The translations under genes were made by a program, and so were the position numbers. From JABDMH01 sp965223215 (GTDB taxonomy: Bacteria > Bacteroidota > Bacteroidia > Chitinophagales > Saprospiraceae), in the NCBI GenBank assembly GCA_965223215.1, contig CBDCVZ010000010.1, positions 3,844,001 through 3,908,000 on the forward strand: a stretch of DNA of 64,000 nt, written 5' to 3'. Positions 52,781 through 61,429 of the stretch are shown here, piece by piece. The notes below the pieces were generated by a model that ran no database searches, was not told the DNA's origin, and saw nothing but the letters and a program-made list of their open reading frames with translations. Each line of letters opens with the position of its first letter. The first letter of the stretch is position 1.

Positions 52781-53827
52781 ATGCCCAATACTAACTTCTG
52801 CCCCAACTGTGAAGCCCCTCTCCGAGATGGTGCCGAGTTTTGTTCGAATTGTGGACAAAGGAGCACCGATGGCAAACGTCCGGTCATTAATATTCTTCAA
52901 GATTTTGTCTCTGACCAACTCGATTTAGATGGTAGGCTTTGGAGATCTCTGAGAGCCCTTCCAAGTCCGGGAAGATTAACCATTGAGTATTTTCTGGGTC
53001 ACCGGAAGAGTCATCTCAACCCATTTAAGCTTTTCTTCATTGTTGCTCTTGTTTCTTTTGCGATGCTAAAGGTGGCACAGCAAGACAGTTTCCGGGTCAA
53101 TGGTATGGACTGGTCTGATTTCGTCTGGTTTACAAACAAACAAGAGGCTTTCAAACTCATGGACTCGTTAGCATTCGTTTTGCCAGAAAAGTTTAGCGAT
53201 ACCGAACAAGTGGGGTTGCCTGACAGCATTTTGAATATCATTAAGGCCGAACTCTCACTTGTGAAGGACTCCGTTGATTTGAATGCAAACCTACGCCTCG
53301 GCTTCGAAAGAGATAGCTCTTTCATGGTTTCAGTCCGTGATTTTAATACTATGGCCACCCATGATTTAGTCGAAGCATATGCTGCGGATGATACTTTCAT
53401 TCAGAAAATGGTCATGCGTCAAAAAATTAAGACGATTAAGGATCCATCTGCGTACCTGGACTTCATTGTTAACAATCTGGCCTGGATGCTGGCCTGCTTC
53501 ATTCCCATCATCGCAATCGTATTAAAGCTACTTTTTATTAGAAGAAAGAGGTTTTACGTGGAGCACTTGGTTTTTTCATTACACCTTCATACCGTTTTCT
53601 TGATACTCATCAGCCTTTTCGTCATTGTAGCCGTACGCACGGACCCTGTGCTCATCATCGGTGGTATCTTGCTCTTTAGCATTTATCTGTATTATTCCAT
53701 GCGGAATTTCTATCAGCAGTCAACCTGGAAGACTTTGGCCAAGTACCTCATCCTACATTTAGTGTATCCCTTTCTATTTGCCTTTTTTGCAGTGATTGCA
53801 TTGCTGGTTAGCATCCTGTTTTTGTAA
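52781..53827 (+). CDS. DUF3667 domain-containing membrane protein
   Basis: A 348-residue protein. The N-terminus has a zinc ribbon (CPNCEAPL...FCSNCGQR) followed by the DUF3667 core (DLDGRLWRSLRALPSPGRL, IEYFLGHRKSHLNPFKLFF). Three to five hydrophobic segments lie after residue 80 and in the C-terminal half (LAWMLACFIPIIAIVLKLL, ILLFSIYLYY). The family is widespread in Bacteroidota and has no known role. The distance to the M23 gene is about 70 bases. Confidence 0.88.
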   Translation: MPNTNFCPNCEAPLRDGAEFCSNCGQRSTDGKRPVINILQDFVSDQLDLDGRLWRSLRALPSPGRLTIEYFLGHRKSHLNPFKLFFIVALVSFAMLKVAQQDSFRVNGMDWSDFVWFTNKQEAFKLMDSLAFVLPEKFSDTEQVGLPDSILNIIKAELSLVKDSVDLNANLRLGFERDSSFMVSVRDFNTMATHDLVEAYAADDTFIQKMVMRQKIKTIKDPSAYLDFIVNNLAWMLACFIPIIAIVLKLLFIRRKRFYVEHLVFSLHLHTVFLILISLFVIVAVRTDPVLIIGGILLFSIYLYYSMRNFYQQSTWKTLAKYLILHLVYPFLFAFFAVIALLVSILFL

Positions 53828-53841
53828 GTTTGGGCCCGCAA

Positions 53842-55308
53842 ATGGAGCATAAGCAATCGAAATATGAGGCGGTAATTGGATTGGAAGTGCACATCCAACT
53901 CAATACCAAAAGTAAGGCATTCTGTGGTGACCGGGCAGGTTACTCGACCATTCCAAATTCGCAAGTGAGTGCAATCAGTCTTGCACATCCAGGCACGTTA
54001 CCTCGTATAAATCAAGCTCAAGTAGATGCAGCCATAAGGCTGGGTTTAGCCCTGGGTTGTGAGATAAATCAAAGAACCTATTTCGATCGAAAACATTACT
54101 TCTATGCCGATTTGCCCAAGGGTTTTCAGACCACGCAGGATTCAGAACCCATCTGCCTGGGTGGTGAAGTTCCTTTCGTTTTTCAGGGCCGAATTAAAAC
54201 CTGTGCAATTCATCATATACACATGGAAGAAGATGCTGGTAAATCTATCCATGATCTCGATGATAAGTTCTCGTACATCGACTTGAATCGTGCGGGGGTT
54301 CCATTGCTCGAGCTTGTCACACAGCCAGATCTTCACGATGCAGAAGAAGTTTTTCATTTCATTCATGCACTACGTAAGCTGGTCCGCTTCATCGATATAT
54401 CTGACGGAAATATGGAAGAGGGAAGTATGCGATGTGACTGCAACGTCTCGATTAGGGAAAGGGGATTTCAAGGCCTAAATGCCAGGTGTGAAGTGAAAAA
54501 CATCAATTCTGCTAGGTATGCTCGAAAGGCTGTACAATTTGAGATTGATAGACAAATTGAGCTTTACGAAGCTGGTAAGACGGTAAGCCAGGACACCCGG
54601 GAATTTCTGCCTGACCAGGGGATCACCAGGTCCCTAAGGGGGAAGGAGGATGCGCATGACTATCGGTATTTTCCAGAGCCTGATTTACCACCCGTATTGA
54701 TTTCCAAAGAACTCATTCAGCAGATCCAATCTGAGCTGCCGACTTTACCCATTCTTTATTACAAGCGCTTTGTGAATGAATATGGATTGGATCAAGCAGA
54801 TGCAGTTTCACTCATTGATAGTAGGGAAACAGCTGAATACTTCGAAAAGGTTCTGGCCGAGCAACCTTCCATCCAACCCAGTGAATGGGCAAAACTATAT
54901 ATCAATCGCATCAAGCCTCACTTAGAAGAACACGAGCTACAACCTGGAGATTTTCCGGTAGGTAGTCGGCAGTTAGCCGATTTCTTAGCCATCTTACATG
55001 GTGGTGAGGTGGTCAAGAGTACGGTAAACCAACAACTCTGGCCAGTACTATTGGCGAAACCCCAGGATGTCGGTGAGCTGGTCAAAAAATTAGGCCTTGA
55101 TGAGAAAACGGATGATCACACTTTGAAGCAAGTCGTTTCAGAAGTGATACGATCTAATCCACAACAGGTTGACAAATTTAGGAAGGGCAAAAAAGCCGTC
55201 ATCGGATTTTTCATGGGGCAGGTGATGCGCCAAACAAAAGGAAAATCGGATCCGGATCAAGTAAGGAAGGAGTTAGAAAGTGCGCTCTTACAGGATGGAA
55301 GTGACTAA
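53842..55308 (+). CDS. gatB: Aspartyl/glutamyl-tRNA amidotransferase subunit B
   Basis: A 488-residue subunit of the GatCAB complex, which converts Glu-tRNA-Gln and Asp-tRNA-Asn to the cognate amidated forms. IGLEVHIQLNTKSKAFC starts the protein, and YFYADLPKGFQTTQ, EEGSMRCDCNVSIR and REFLPDQGITRSLRGKEDAHDYRYFPEPDLPP are diagnostic. The C-terminal YqeY-like domain (FRKGKKAVIGFFMGQVMR) is complete. ATG 53842 is favoured over an upstream TTG at 53830. gatA and gatC are not adjacent. Confidence 0.95.
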   Translation: MEHKQSKYEAVIGLEVHIQLNTKSKAFCGDRAGYSTIPNSQVSAISLAHPGTLPRINQAQVDAAIRLGLALGCEINQRTYFDRKHYFYADLPKGFQTTQDSEPICLGGEVPFVFQGRIKTCAIHHIHMEEDAGKSIHDLDDKFSYIDLNRAGVPLLELVTQPDLHDAEEVFHFIHALRKLVRFIDISDGNMEEGSMRCDCNVSIRERGFQGLNARCEVKNINSARYARKAVQFEIDRQIELYEAGKTVSQDTREFLPDQGITRSLRGKEDAHDYRYFPEPDLPPVLISKELIQQIQSELPTLPILYYKRFVNEYGLDQADAVSLIDSRETAEYFEKVLAEQPSIQPSEWAKLYINRIKPHLEEHELQPGDFPVGSRQLADFLAILHGGEVVKSTVNQQLWPVLLAKPQDVGELVKKLGLDEKTDDHTLKQVVSEVIRSNPQQVDKFRKGKKAVIGFFMGQVMRQTKGKSDPDQVRKELESALLQDGSD

Positions 55309-55592
55309 ACTCTCCGGTTGTCGTCTAAATGGTGTGATGGATGCCTCTCTGCGACTTTTAACTTTTCGAATCTTTATTTTTTTTCAACTGATCCAAAGTC
55401 ACCCTGATATTATATGAAAGAAAGTACGTAGGGGTAAAGCTCTCAACCTCAATCGTTAAACACAAATATTTTTTGACTACCCGGCAAGGTAGCATCTTAC
55501 TCGACACCTGCACCTCTTTCCATGGGCTAGATAAGATGCTGGGATACAACAAATTGAAAATTTATTTATAAATTGTTTCTCCATACATCACC
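55309..55592. other. 284-base gap with inverted repeats upstream of the MerR gene
   Basis: No gene is supported. The stretch contains CTACC/GGTAG (55476-55491) and a 9-bp pair AGCATCTTA/TAAGATGCT (55490-55498 with 55532-55540), which compete for shared bases. A dyad AATTTAT-TT-ATAAATT at 55559-55574 lies 18 bases before the regulator start and could be its own operator. Confidence 0.35.
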
Positions 55593-55928
55593 ATGAGCAA
55601 GAGAGTATCAGAACTCACTAAGTTGTATTATTCGATTGGAGAAGTGTCACAAATGTTTGACGTATCCAAATCCTTGATTCGCTACTGGGAGTCAGAATTT
55701 AGCATTCTAAAACCACATAAAAATAGCAAGGGTGATCGGAGATTTACCAAGCAGAATATCGAACAACTAGAATTAATCTATCACTTGGTTAAGGAGAAGG
55801 GCTTCACTCTTGAGGGGGCAAAAAAAGAGATTAGAATGAACAAGGCAAAATTGGTGCGTAGGAAAAAGATTTTAGCCTCTCTTTCTGGTATTAAGCAGGG
55901 CCTCCTTCAACTCAAAGAAGAACTCTAA
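55593..55928 (+). CDS. MerR family transcriptional regulator
   Basis: A 111-residue regulator with an N-terminal winged helix-turn-helix (YYSIGEVSQMFDVSKSLIRYWE, then GDRRFTKQNIEQL) and a short dimerisation helix. It lacks a large effector domain, as is common for small Bacteroidota MerR proteins. It is 6 bases from the end of the convergent ABC ATPase gene. The AT-rich dyad upstream is a candidate autoregulatory site. The ligand is unknown. Confidence 0.88.
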   Translation: MSKRVSELTKLYYSIGEVSQMFDVSKSLIRYWESEFSILKPHKNSKGDRRFTKQNIEQLELIYHLVKEKGFTLEGAKKEIRMNKAKLVRRKKILASLSGIKQGLLQLKEEL

Positions 55929-55933
55929 GATCC

Positions 55934-56554
55934 CTATACCTGATAATCCTCGATTAGTACCCTCCTGTCGGTTAGGTCCAAATCTGCCTTGTCGTTTGAT
56001 GCTAGGATAACTAATCTATCATGCGAATATTGCTTGAATATTTCCTCAAACCATCCCTTGGTCTTGACATCGAGGTAGCTCGTAGGCTCATCAAGCAGCA
56101 GGATATCACACGAAGTCAAGATCGCCAGCGCAAGCTTGTAGCGCTGTTGCAGTCCTGATGAGAGATGCGCAACCAATACCTCTTCATAACCCTTAAGTTG
56201 ACAAATGGCAAAGAAGTCTGTTGGATCGATGCCGGGTAGAAATTTCTTGAATTTGCTGTGGAAGGTCAGATGTTCAGCTAAGGTAAGTTCACCTATTAAT
56301 GATACATAGGGTGCTGCAATACTCAAGACGCGAAAGATGTTATCCTTGTCAATCACTTGCTCATCGCTATCATAATAAGTTACTTCACCCCTGGTGGGCG
56401 TCGTATATCCGGCAATGATCGACAGCAGGGTGGATTTGCCTGAACCATTTCTACCTGAGACTCCGAAAGTACCCGGGCCCTCAAAACGATAATTCACGCT
56501 GCGGAAGATCCATCGATGGTAACGTTTAGCGATCTCGCTCAGGAGAACCTGCAT
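55934..56554 (-). CDS. ABC transporter ATP-binding protein, orphan
   Basis: A 206-residue ABC ATPase with Walker A GRNGSGKST near residue 36, the signature LSSGLQQR near 135, and Walker B ILLLDEPTS. The protein is short, with a CcmA-like layout. No permease gene is adjacent, so the partner is unknown. It starts 2 bases after the lpxA stop and is thus transcribed with the lipid A genes, suggesting but not proving an envelope role. Confidence 0.88.
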   Translation of the reverse strand: MQVLLSEIAKRYHRWIFRSVNYRFEGPGTFGVSGRNGSGKSTLLSIIAGYTTPTRGEVTYYDSDEQVIDKDNIFRVLSIAAPYVSLIGELTLAEHLTFHSKFKKFLPGIDPTDFFAICQLKGYEEVLVAHLSSGLQQRYKLALAILTSCDILLLDEPTSYLDVKTKGWFEEIFKQYSHDRLVILASNDKADLDLTDRRVLIEDYQV

Positions 56555-56556
56555 GG

Positions 56557-57348
56557 CTACCCATTGAGCTTTCTGAAGCCCTTGATGATCCCCCTATCTG
56601 CACCATGAATAAACTCAATAATTCGATCCCGTTCTTTGGTTGCTTCGATGGTTGTTTCGATGATCCGTAAAGCTTGTCGTGTATTGTTGCCTTTGACAAA
56701 AAGATACCGATAGATATCCTGGATGTGGTTGATTTGCTCACCGGTGAAACCCCTTCGTCGGAGCCCGACCGAATTGACACCTGCATAGCTAATCGGTTCG
56801 CGAGCAGCTTTGACAAAAGGTGGAATATCCTTTCTGACCAATGATCCACCACCTACGAAAGCATGCTCGCCAATTTTTACGAACTGATGCACGGCGGTCA
56901 GGCCACCCAGGATGGCATATTCACCTACCTCAATATGGCCAGCCAAGTTTACGTTGTTGGCCAATACTACATTTCGTTTAATAATGCAATCGTGGGCAAT
57001 GTGCACATAGGCCATAAGTAGACAGTGGTCATGAATGGCGGTCTTATAATTTGCCTGCGTACCGCGATTGATCGTGCAGTACTCTCTAATGGTAACATTA
57101 TTACCGATTTCTACGATGCTTTGCTCACCTTGAAACTTGAGGTCTTGGGGAATACCACCGATGACTGACCCTGGAAAGATTCGACAGTTGTTACCGATCC
57201 TCACACCGTTGAGAATTGTGACATGCGGACCAATCCAGGTATTATCACCTATCACTACATCTTCAGCAATCGTAACGAAGGGCTCAACTGTGATATTCTG
57301 CCCCATCTGAGCGCCTGGATGAATCAATACATTTTCTTTGACAATCAT
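56557..57348 (-). CDS. lpxA: UDP-N-acetylglucosamine acyltransferase
   Basis: A 263-residue left-handed beta-helix acyltransferase, the first step of lipid A synthesis. Hexapeptide repeats fill residues 1-185 (VFVTI...VGDNTWIG, IREYCTINRGT, HVYIAHDC-like), and the C-terminal helices start near 190 (GVNSVGLRRRGF). Catalytic His is in MAYVHIAHDC. The ATG overlaps the lpxC-fabZ stop by 4 bases. Confidence 0.95.
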   Translation of the reverse strand: MIVKENVLIHPGAQMGQNITVEPFVTIAEDVVIGDNTWIGPHVTILNGVRIGNNCRIFPGSVIGGIPQDLKFQGEQSIVEIGNNVTIREYCTINRGTQANYKTAIHDHCLLMAYVHIAHDCIIKRNVVLANNVNLAGHIEVGEYAILGGLTAVHQFVKIGEHAFVGGGSLVRKDIPPFVKAAREPISYAGVNSVGLRRRGFTGEQINHIQDIYRYLFVKGNNTRQALRIIETTIEATKERDRIIEFIHGADRGIIKGFRKLNG

Positions 57349-58763
57349 AGCTTGGTCCGATTAATTATTTGTGCCGTTAGTTCACCTTCGGCCACAATTC
57401 TCTTGCCCACATAGGCGGTGCCCTGCATGTGTACAATTCCTCTTCTGATTGGAGAGAGCAATTCCATTTTTAGCAAGAGCGTATCTCCAGGTACAACCTT
57501 AAATTTGAACTTAGTGTTCTCAATTTTGAGAAAATAAGTATCCCAATCACTTGGATTTTCGACGGTATTCAGAGCCAAAATACCTCCTGTTTGCGCCAGA
57601 GCCTCTACAATCATTACGCCTGGAAAGACAGGATTGTTAGGGAAGTGCCCCTGAAAAACCTGCTCTTGGGCAGTAACATTCTTAATACCAACCACGTGTG
57701 ACTCATCAAGCTCAATGATCTTGTCCACCAGCAAAAAAGGAAACCGATGTGGTAGCATCCTCTTAATGCCTTCAAGATCAATGATGGGCTCAATATTTGG
57801 ATCATATTTTGGCTTACCCTTGAGCTTTTTTTGGATTTTATAGTGATCCTTTAGGATCTTAGCAAAGGCTACATTTGAAGCATGTCCGGGCTTCGTGGCC
57901 ACAATCTTTCCTTTGATAGGTCTACCGATCAACGACAAATCACCGATAAGATCTAAGAGTTTATGTCGTGCGGGTTCGTTTGGGTATCGCAAATCAATGT
58001 TACTCAAGACGCCCTCTTTTTCTACCTTGATGCTCGGCTTTCCGAGCTTAGCGGCCAAGCCATCCAATTCAGTTTGAGTCATCATGCGGTCTACTATCAC
58101 GACTGCGTTTGAGAGATTGCCGCCTTTAATAAGATCTTGACTGGCCAGATGTTCCAATTCACGCAGAAAAACAAAGGTACGTGCGGAGGCGATATCGTCA
58201 CTGTATGTATTTAGATCTTCTAAAGAAGCGTATTGCTTACCCAGTACCGGTGAATTAAAGTCGATCATTGCTGTCACTTCAAAACCATCATGCGGCAGAG
58301 CAACAATTTCGGTGCCCGTCACCTCATCCCGGTACGAGATTGGTTCTTCGATTTCAAAAAATTCCCGGAAGGCATCTTGCTCGACAATACCAGCACTCAT
58401 GAGCAAATCGACGAAGGGCTTTGAACTGCCATCAATGATGGCAACCTCCGGACCATCAATATCAATTAAGATGTTATCAATCTGGAGTCCGGCCAGAGCC
58501 GATAAAACATGCTCCACAGTGCTTACCTGGGTGTTGCCTTCACGAATCGTGGTTCCCCTATTGGTCGAAAACACCTTGTTAACATCGGCATATAATATGA
58601 TGTCTTCCTCCTGATCAATACGCTTAAAGCGGACCCCGTAGTTTACATCTGCTGGGTGAAAAGTCAGAGTCACTTCCTCCCCTGTGTGAAGCCCGATTCC
58701 ACCTATCGTGACCGACCTAGAAATTGTTCTTTGGTATGCCGTGTCCAAACTCTTATTTGACAA
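57345..58763 (-). CDS. lpxC/fabZ: Bifunctional UDP-3-O-acyl-N-acetylglucosamine deacetylase / 3-hydroxyacyl-ACP dehydratase
   Basis: A 472-residue fusion that is diagnostic for Bacteroidota. The N-terminal LpxC part (about 10-310) has GIGLHTGEEVTLTFHPA, STVEHVLSALAGL (zinc His) and RHKLLDLIGDL (second zinc ligands). The C-terminal FabZ part (about 325-472) has MLPHRFPFLLVDKI, HFPNNPVFPGVMIVEALAQ with the catalytic His and Glu. It links lipid A deacetylation with fatty acid elongation. It lies between lpxD and lpxA in one operon. Confidence 0.96.
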   Translation of the reverse strand: MSNKSLDTAYQRTISRSVTIGGIGLHTGEEVTLTFHPADVNYGVRFKRIDQEEDIILYADVNKVFSTNRGTTIREGNTQVSTVEHVLSALAGLQIDNILIDIDGPEVAIIDGSSKPFVDLLMSAGIVEQDAFREFFEIEEPISYRDEVTGTEIVALPHDGFEVTAMIDFNSPVLGKQYASLEDLNTYSDDIASARTFVFLRELEHLASQDLIKGGNLSNAVVIVDRMMTQTELDGLAAKLGKPSIKVEKEGVLSNIDLRYPNEPARHKLLDLIGDLSLIGRPIKGKIVATKPGHASNVAFAKILKDHYKIQKKLKGKPKYDPNIEPIIDLEGIKRMLPHRFPFLLVDKIIELDESHVVGIKNVTAQEQVFQGHFPNNPVFPGVMIVEALAQTGGILALNTVENPSDWDTYFLKIENTKFKFKVVPGDTLLLKMELLSPIRRGIVHMQGTAYVGKRIVAEGELTAQIINRTKL

Positions 58764-58784
58764 TAAGACCGCAATATAAGGCTT

Positions 58785-59840
58785 TTAGGATGGCTCTTCC
58801 CCTTCCATCAGTTTGTTTTCGAGATCCGCAATTTTCTTTTCCAGACGATTGATATGGGCCCTCAAATCTGGGAGTTTGCGAAATACTGCATACGATTTCA
58901 AGTAGTTGACATAGTCTAGAGCTGGCGAGCCGTAGAGTTTCTCGCCGGGCTGGGTTGAGCTGGTCACGCCACTTTGAGCTTGAATCTGTGTACGGGGGCC
59001 CAATTCTACATGACCTACTATGCCTGCTTGGCCTCCAACCAAGCTATCAGCTCCGATTTTAGTACTGCCGGCAACTCCGGATTGTGCAGCCATAGCTGTA
59101 TTGGGTCCTATCTCCACATTGTGAGCTATCTGAATCAAATTGTCCAACTTGGCACCCTGCCGTATGATTGTTGAGCCAAGCGAAGCGCGATCGATCACCA
59201 CATTAGCGCCAATTTCAACATCGTTCTCGATAATGACATTTCCTATCTGATTGATCTTTTTGTACTGACCATTGGTGCGCACGAATCCAAATCCATCACT
59301 TCCAATGACTGAATTGGCGTGAATCTTCACTCTGTTGCCCAACTCGCAACCATAGTAAACCTTAACCCCCATGTGCAAATGAACATCATCACCGATCTTC
59401 ACACCTTGTCCCAAATAGGTGAAGGGCGATAAAATCACGTTTTTTCCCAGCGACACTCCTTTTTCTATTACTACAAATTCTCCGATTGATGCTCCAGGCC
59501 CTATGGCCACATCTTCAGCAACAATGGCACTTTCAGATATTTTAGGTGTTTTTTCCTGCTTAGGTGCAAAGTGCTCCATTAGCAAGGCCAACGATTCATA
59601 GACATTATCTACTCTGATTAGCGTGGCACCGATTGGTTCTCGTGGTACAAAATCTCGATTCACCAGGATGACTGAGGCAGCTGTCTTGTAGACAAAGGAT
59701 TCATACTTGGGATTTGCCAGAAAAGTAAGCGTGCCGGGCTCCCCATCTTCGATTCTAGCTGGTCGGTTGACGGTCACGTTGGCATCTCCATCCACCACTC
59801 CATTAATCAGATTACCTAGCTCAGCTGCAGTAACTTTCAT
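58785..59840 (-). CDS. lpxD: UDP-3-O-(3-hydroxyacyl)glucosamine N-acyltransferase
   Basis: A 351-residue beta-helix acyltransferase, third step in lipid A synthesis. The N-terminal uridine-binding domain covers 1-100 (GTLTFLANPKYE), hexapeptide repeats about 105-300, with IQIAHNVEIG supplying the catalytic His near 238. A C-terminal coiled helix (HINRLEKKIADLENKL) completes it. It is the first gene of the lpxD-lpxC/fabZ-lpxA-ABC operon. Confidence 0.95.
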   Translation of the reverse strand: MKVTAAELGNLINGVVDGDANVTVNRPARIEDGEPGTLTFLANPKYESFVYKTAASVILVNRDFVPREPIGATLIRVDNVYESLALLMEHFAPKQEKTPKISESAIVAEDVAIGPGASIGEFVVIEKGVSLGKNVILSPFTYLGQGVKIGDDVHLHMGVKVYYGCELGNRVKIHANSVIGSDGFGFVRTNGQYKKINQIGNVIIENDVEIGANVVIDRASLGSTIIRQGAKLDNLIQIAHNVEIGPNTAMAAQSGVAGSTKIGADSLVGGQAGIVGHVELGPRTQIQAQSGVTSSTQPGEKLYGSPALDYVNYLKSYAVFRKLPDLRAHINRLEKKIADLENKLMEGEEPS

Positions 59841-59907
59841 ATGCTTGAATGTTGGTGGGAATAACTCAAATCAAACGGACTCAAAAAGCATTTTGATATA
59901 TATTGTG

Positions 59908-59915
59908 CAAAAATA
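59908..59915 (-). promoter_or_regulatory. Putative -7 box for the lpxD operon
   Basis: The minus strand reads TATTTTTG, a full match to TAnnTTTG, 67 bases before the lpxD ATG and close to the divergent hemC start. No -33 box is seen. Confidence 0.35.
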
Positions 59916-59925
59916 GTCAAAGCGC

Positions 59926-60825
59926 GTGAATCATATCACTTTGGGTACGAGGGGCAGCAAGTTAGCCTTGTGGCAGGCAGAGAGAACCAAGGAGCAACTG
60001 AACTCACTGGGCGTGCAAGTTACGATTAAGGTGATCAAGACCAAGGGAGATAAAGTGCAGGATCTTTCTTTCGACAAAATTGAAGGAAAAGGCTTTTTTA
60101 CTAAGGAGATAGAAGATGCTTTGCTAAGTGAAGAAATCGATCTGGCCGTTCATTCGATGAAGGATCTTCCCACTCAAATGGACTCGCGCCTAGTCATTGC
60201 GGGAGTATCAAAACGAGCAGACCCGGCAGATTGGCTAATCATTCGGAAGGATGCCTATGATCCCGGCCAAACCTTAAGAGTCAAAACCTGTGCACTAGTA
60301 GGTACCTCATCTGCCCGGAGAAAAAGTCAGTTAATAAGCATCCGACCAGATCTGGTTTTGAATGATGTAAGAGGAAATGTCCCGACGCGACTCAGAAAAC
60401 TGCAGGAAGGATCTTTCGACGCCATCATGCTGGCCGCAGCCGGATTGCTTCGCCTCGATATTGACCTGGACCCATTTGAGGTGACCAAGTTGCACCCACG
60501 TGAATTCGTACCGGCACCGGCCCAGGGTGTCCTTGCATATCAGGTAAGATCTAAAGACCACGAAATGCGTAGGCAAATCGCTAAAATTCACGTCCATGAG
60601 GTTGCCCTGGTCACCAATGTCGAAAGGAAGATACTGAGCCTGTTTGAGGGTGGTTGTCATCTGCCGCTTGGCGCTTATTGTGAACAAGACAACATGGGTA
60701 ACTTTCACACCTGGGCAGCTTATGCCAAGGGGATTGACGAACCCTTAGTCCGATCAAATTTGTCGTACAATACGACTTCGGGACTTGCGGAAGATCTCTT
60801 TAAGAAATTGCAGGCTGCTGATTAA
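59926..60825 (+). CDS. hemC: Hydroxymethylbilane synthase (porphobilinogen deaminase)
   Basis: A 299-residue heme biosynthesis enzyme that polymerises four porphobilinogens. It starts at GTG with ITLGTRGSKLALWQAE; KTKGDKVQD, HSMKDLPTQ and GTSSARRKSQL are family motifs, and the dipyrromethane cofactor is attached to the Cys in LFEGGCHLPLGAYC near residue 245. hemD lies downstream but separated by a small exonuclease-like gene. Confidence 0.95.
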   Translation: MNHITLGTRGSKLALWQAERTKEQLNSLGVQVTIKVIKTKGDKVQDLSFDKIEGKGFFTKEIEDALLSEEIDLAVHSMKDLPTQMDSRLVIAGVSKRADPADWLIIRKDAYDPGQTLRVKTCALVGTSSARRKSQLISIRPDLVLNDVRGNVPTRLRKLQEGSFDAIMLAAAGLLRLDIDLDPFEVTKLHPREFVPAPAQGVLAYQVRSKDHEMRRQIAKIHVHEVALVTNVERKILSLFEGGCHLPLGAYCEQDNMGNFHTWAAYAKGIDEPLVRSNLSYNTTSGLAEDLFKKLQAAD

Positions 60826-60844
60826 TTCCTACAGATCAATACAT

Positions 60845-61429
60845 ATGTTTCTATTATTTGACGTCAGTACCAACGGAAAGCCCAAAAACTGGAAAGCTCA
60901 CTTTACCGATACTTTTAGTTGGCCAAAATTGACTCATTTGTCGTGGTTACTCTATGACAAAAAGGGTGAACTCACGGAGGAGGGTGATTACTTAATCAGC
61001 CCAACTGGATTCGAACTCGATCCGACATCTCTAAAGCGCGCTGGACTTGACGAAGAGATGTTGGCCAACGAAGGTGTACCCGTCAGGAGTGCGTTGGAGC
61101 ATTTCAATAAAGCTCTGGCCGAGGCAATGTATGTTTTTGCCTTCAATTTGCAGTACAATGAAAATGTGGTACTGGCGGAATTCTATCGTGCTAATATCGA
61201 TCAAAAATTGACTGCAGCAGAGCGGTTCTGTCTCATGCGCGAAAGCACGTACTTCTGCAAAATCAAAGGACGGGATGGCGGATATAAGTGGCCCTCACTG
61301 ACTGAATTACACAGCAAATTATTTAATACTTCCTATGAGGGTGTGGGCAATGCCAAGAAAGATCTAATGGCTATATCAAGATGTTTTAACAAATTGCTAA
61401 ACTTGGGTCAATTGGATGATTTGTTCTAG
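60845..61429 (+). CDS. DnaQ-like (DEDDh-fold) protein with lost catalytic residues
   Basis: A 194-residue protein that aligns by eye with the 3'-5' exonuclease family but appears catalytically dead. The first motif reads FDVSTNG instead of FDTETTG, so the second acidic residue is Ser8. The second reads FNLQYN where HNxxFD is usual (Asn105 instead of Asp). The third reads VGNAKKD, with Gly168 instead of the His before the retained D173. D6 and D173 remain. ATG 60845 is favoured over a start inside hemC. It overlaps nothing; hemD starts 1 base after its stop. Confidence 0.8.
   Translation: MFLLFDVSTNGKPKNWKAHFTDTFSWPKLTHLSWLLYDKKGELTEEGDYLISPTGFELDPTSLKRAGLDEEMLANEGVPVRSALEHFNKALAEAMYVFAFNLQYNENVVLAEFYRANIDQKLTAAERFCLMRESTYFCKIKGRDGGYKWPSLTELHSKLFNTSYEGVGNAKKDLMAISRCFNKLLNLGQLDDLF

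Noticed and set aside
55358..55552. 64-codon minus-strand frame in the gatB-merR gap
   Set aside because: No recognisable sequence, poor start context, and it covers the inverted repeats; treated as noncoding.
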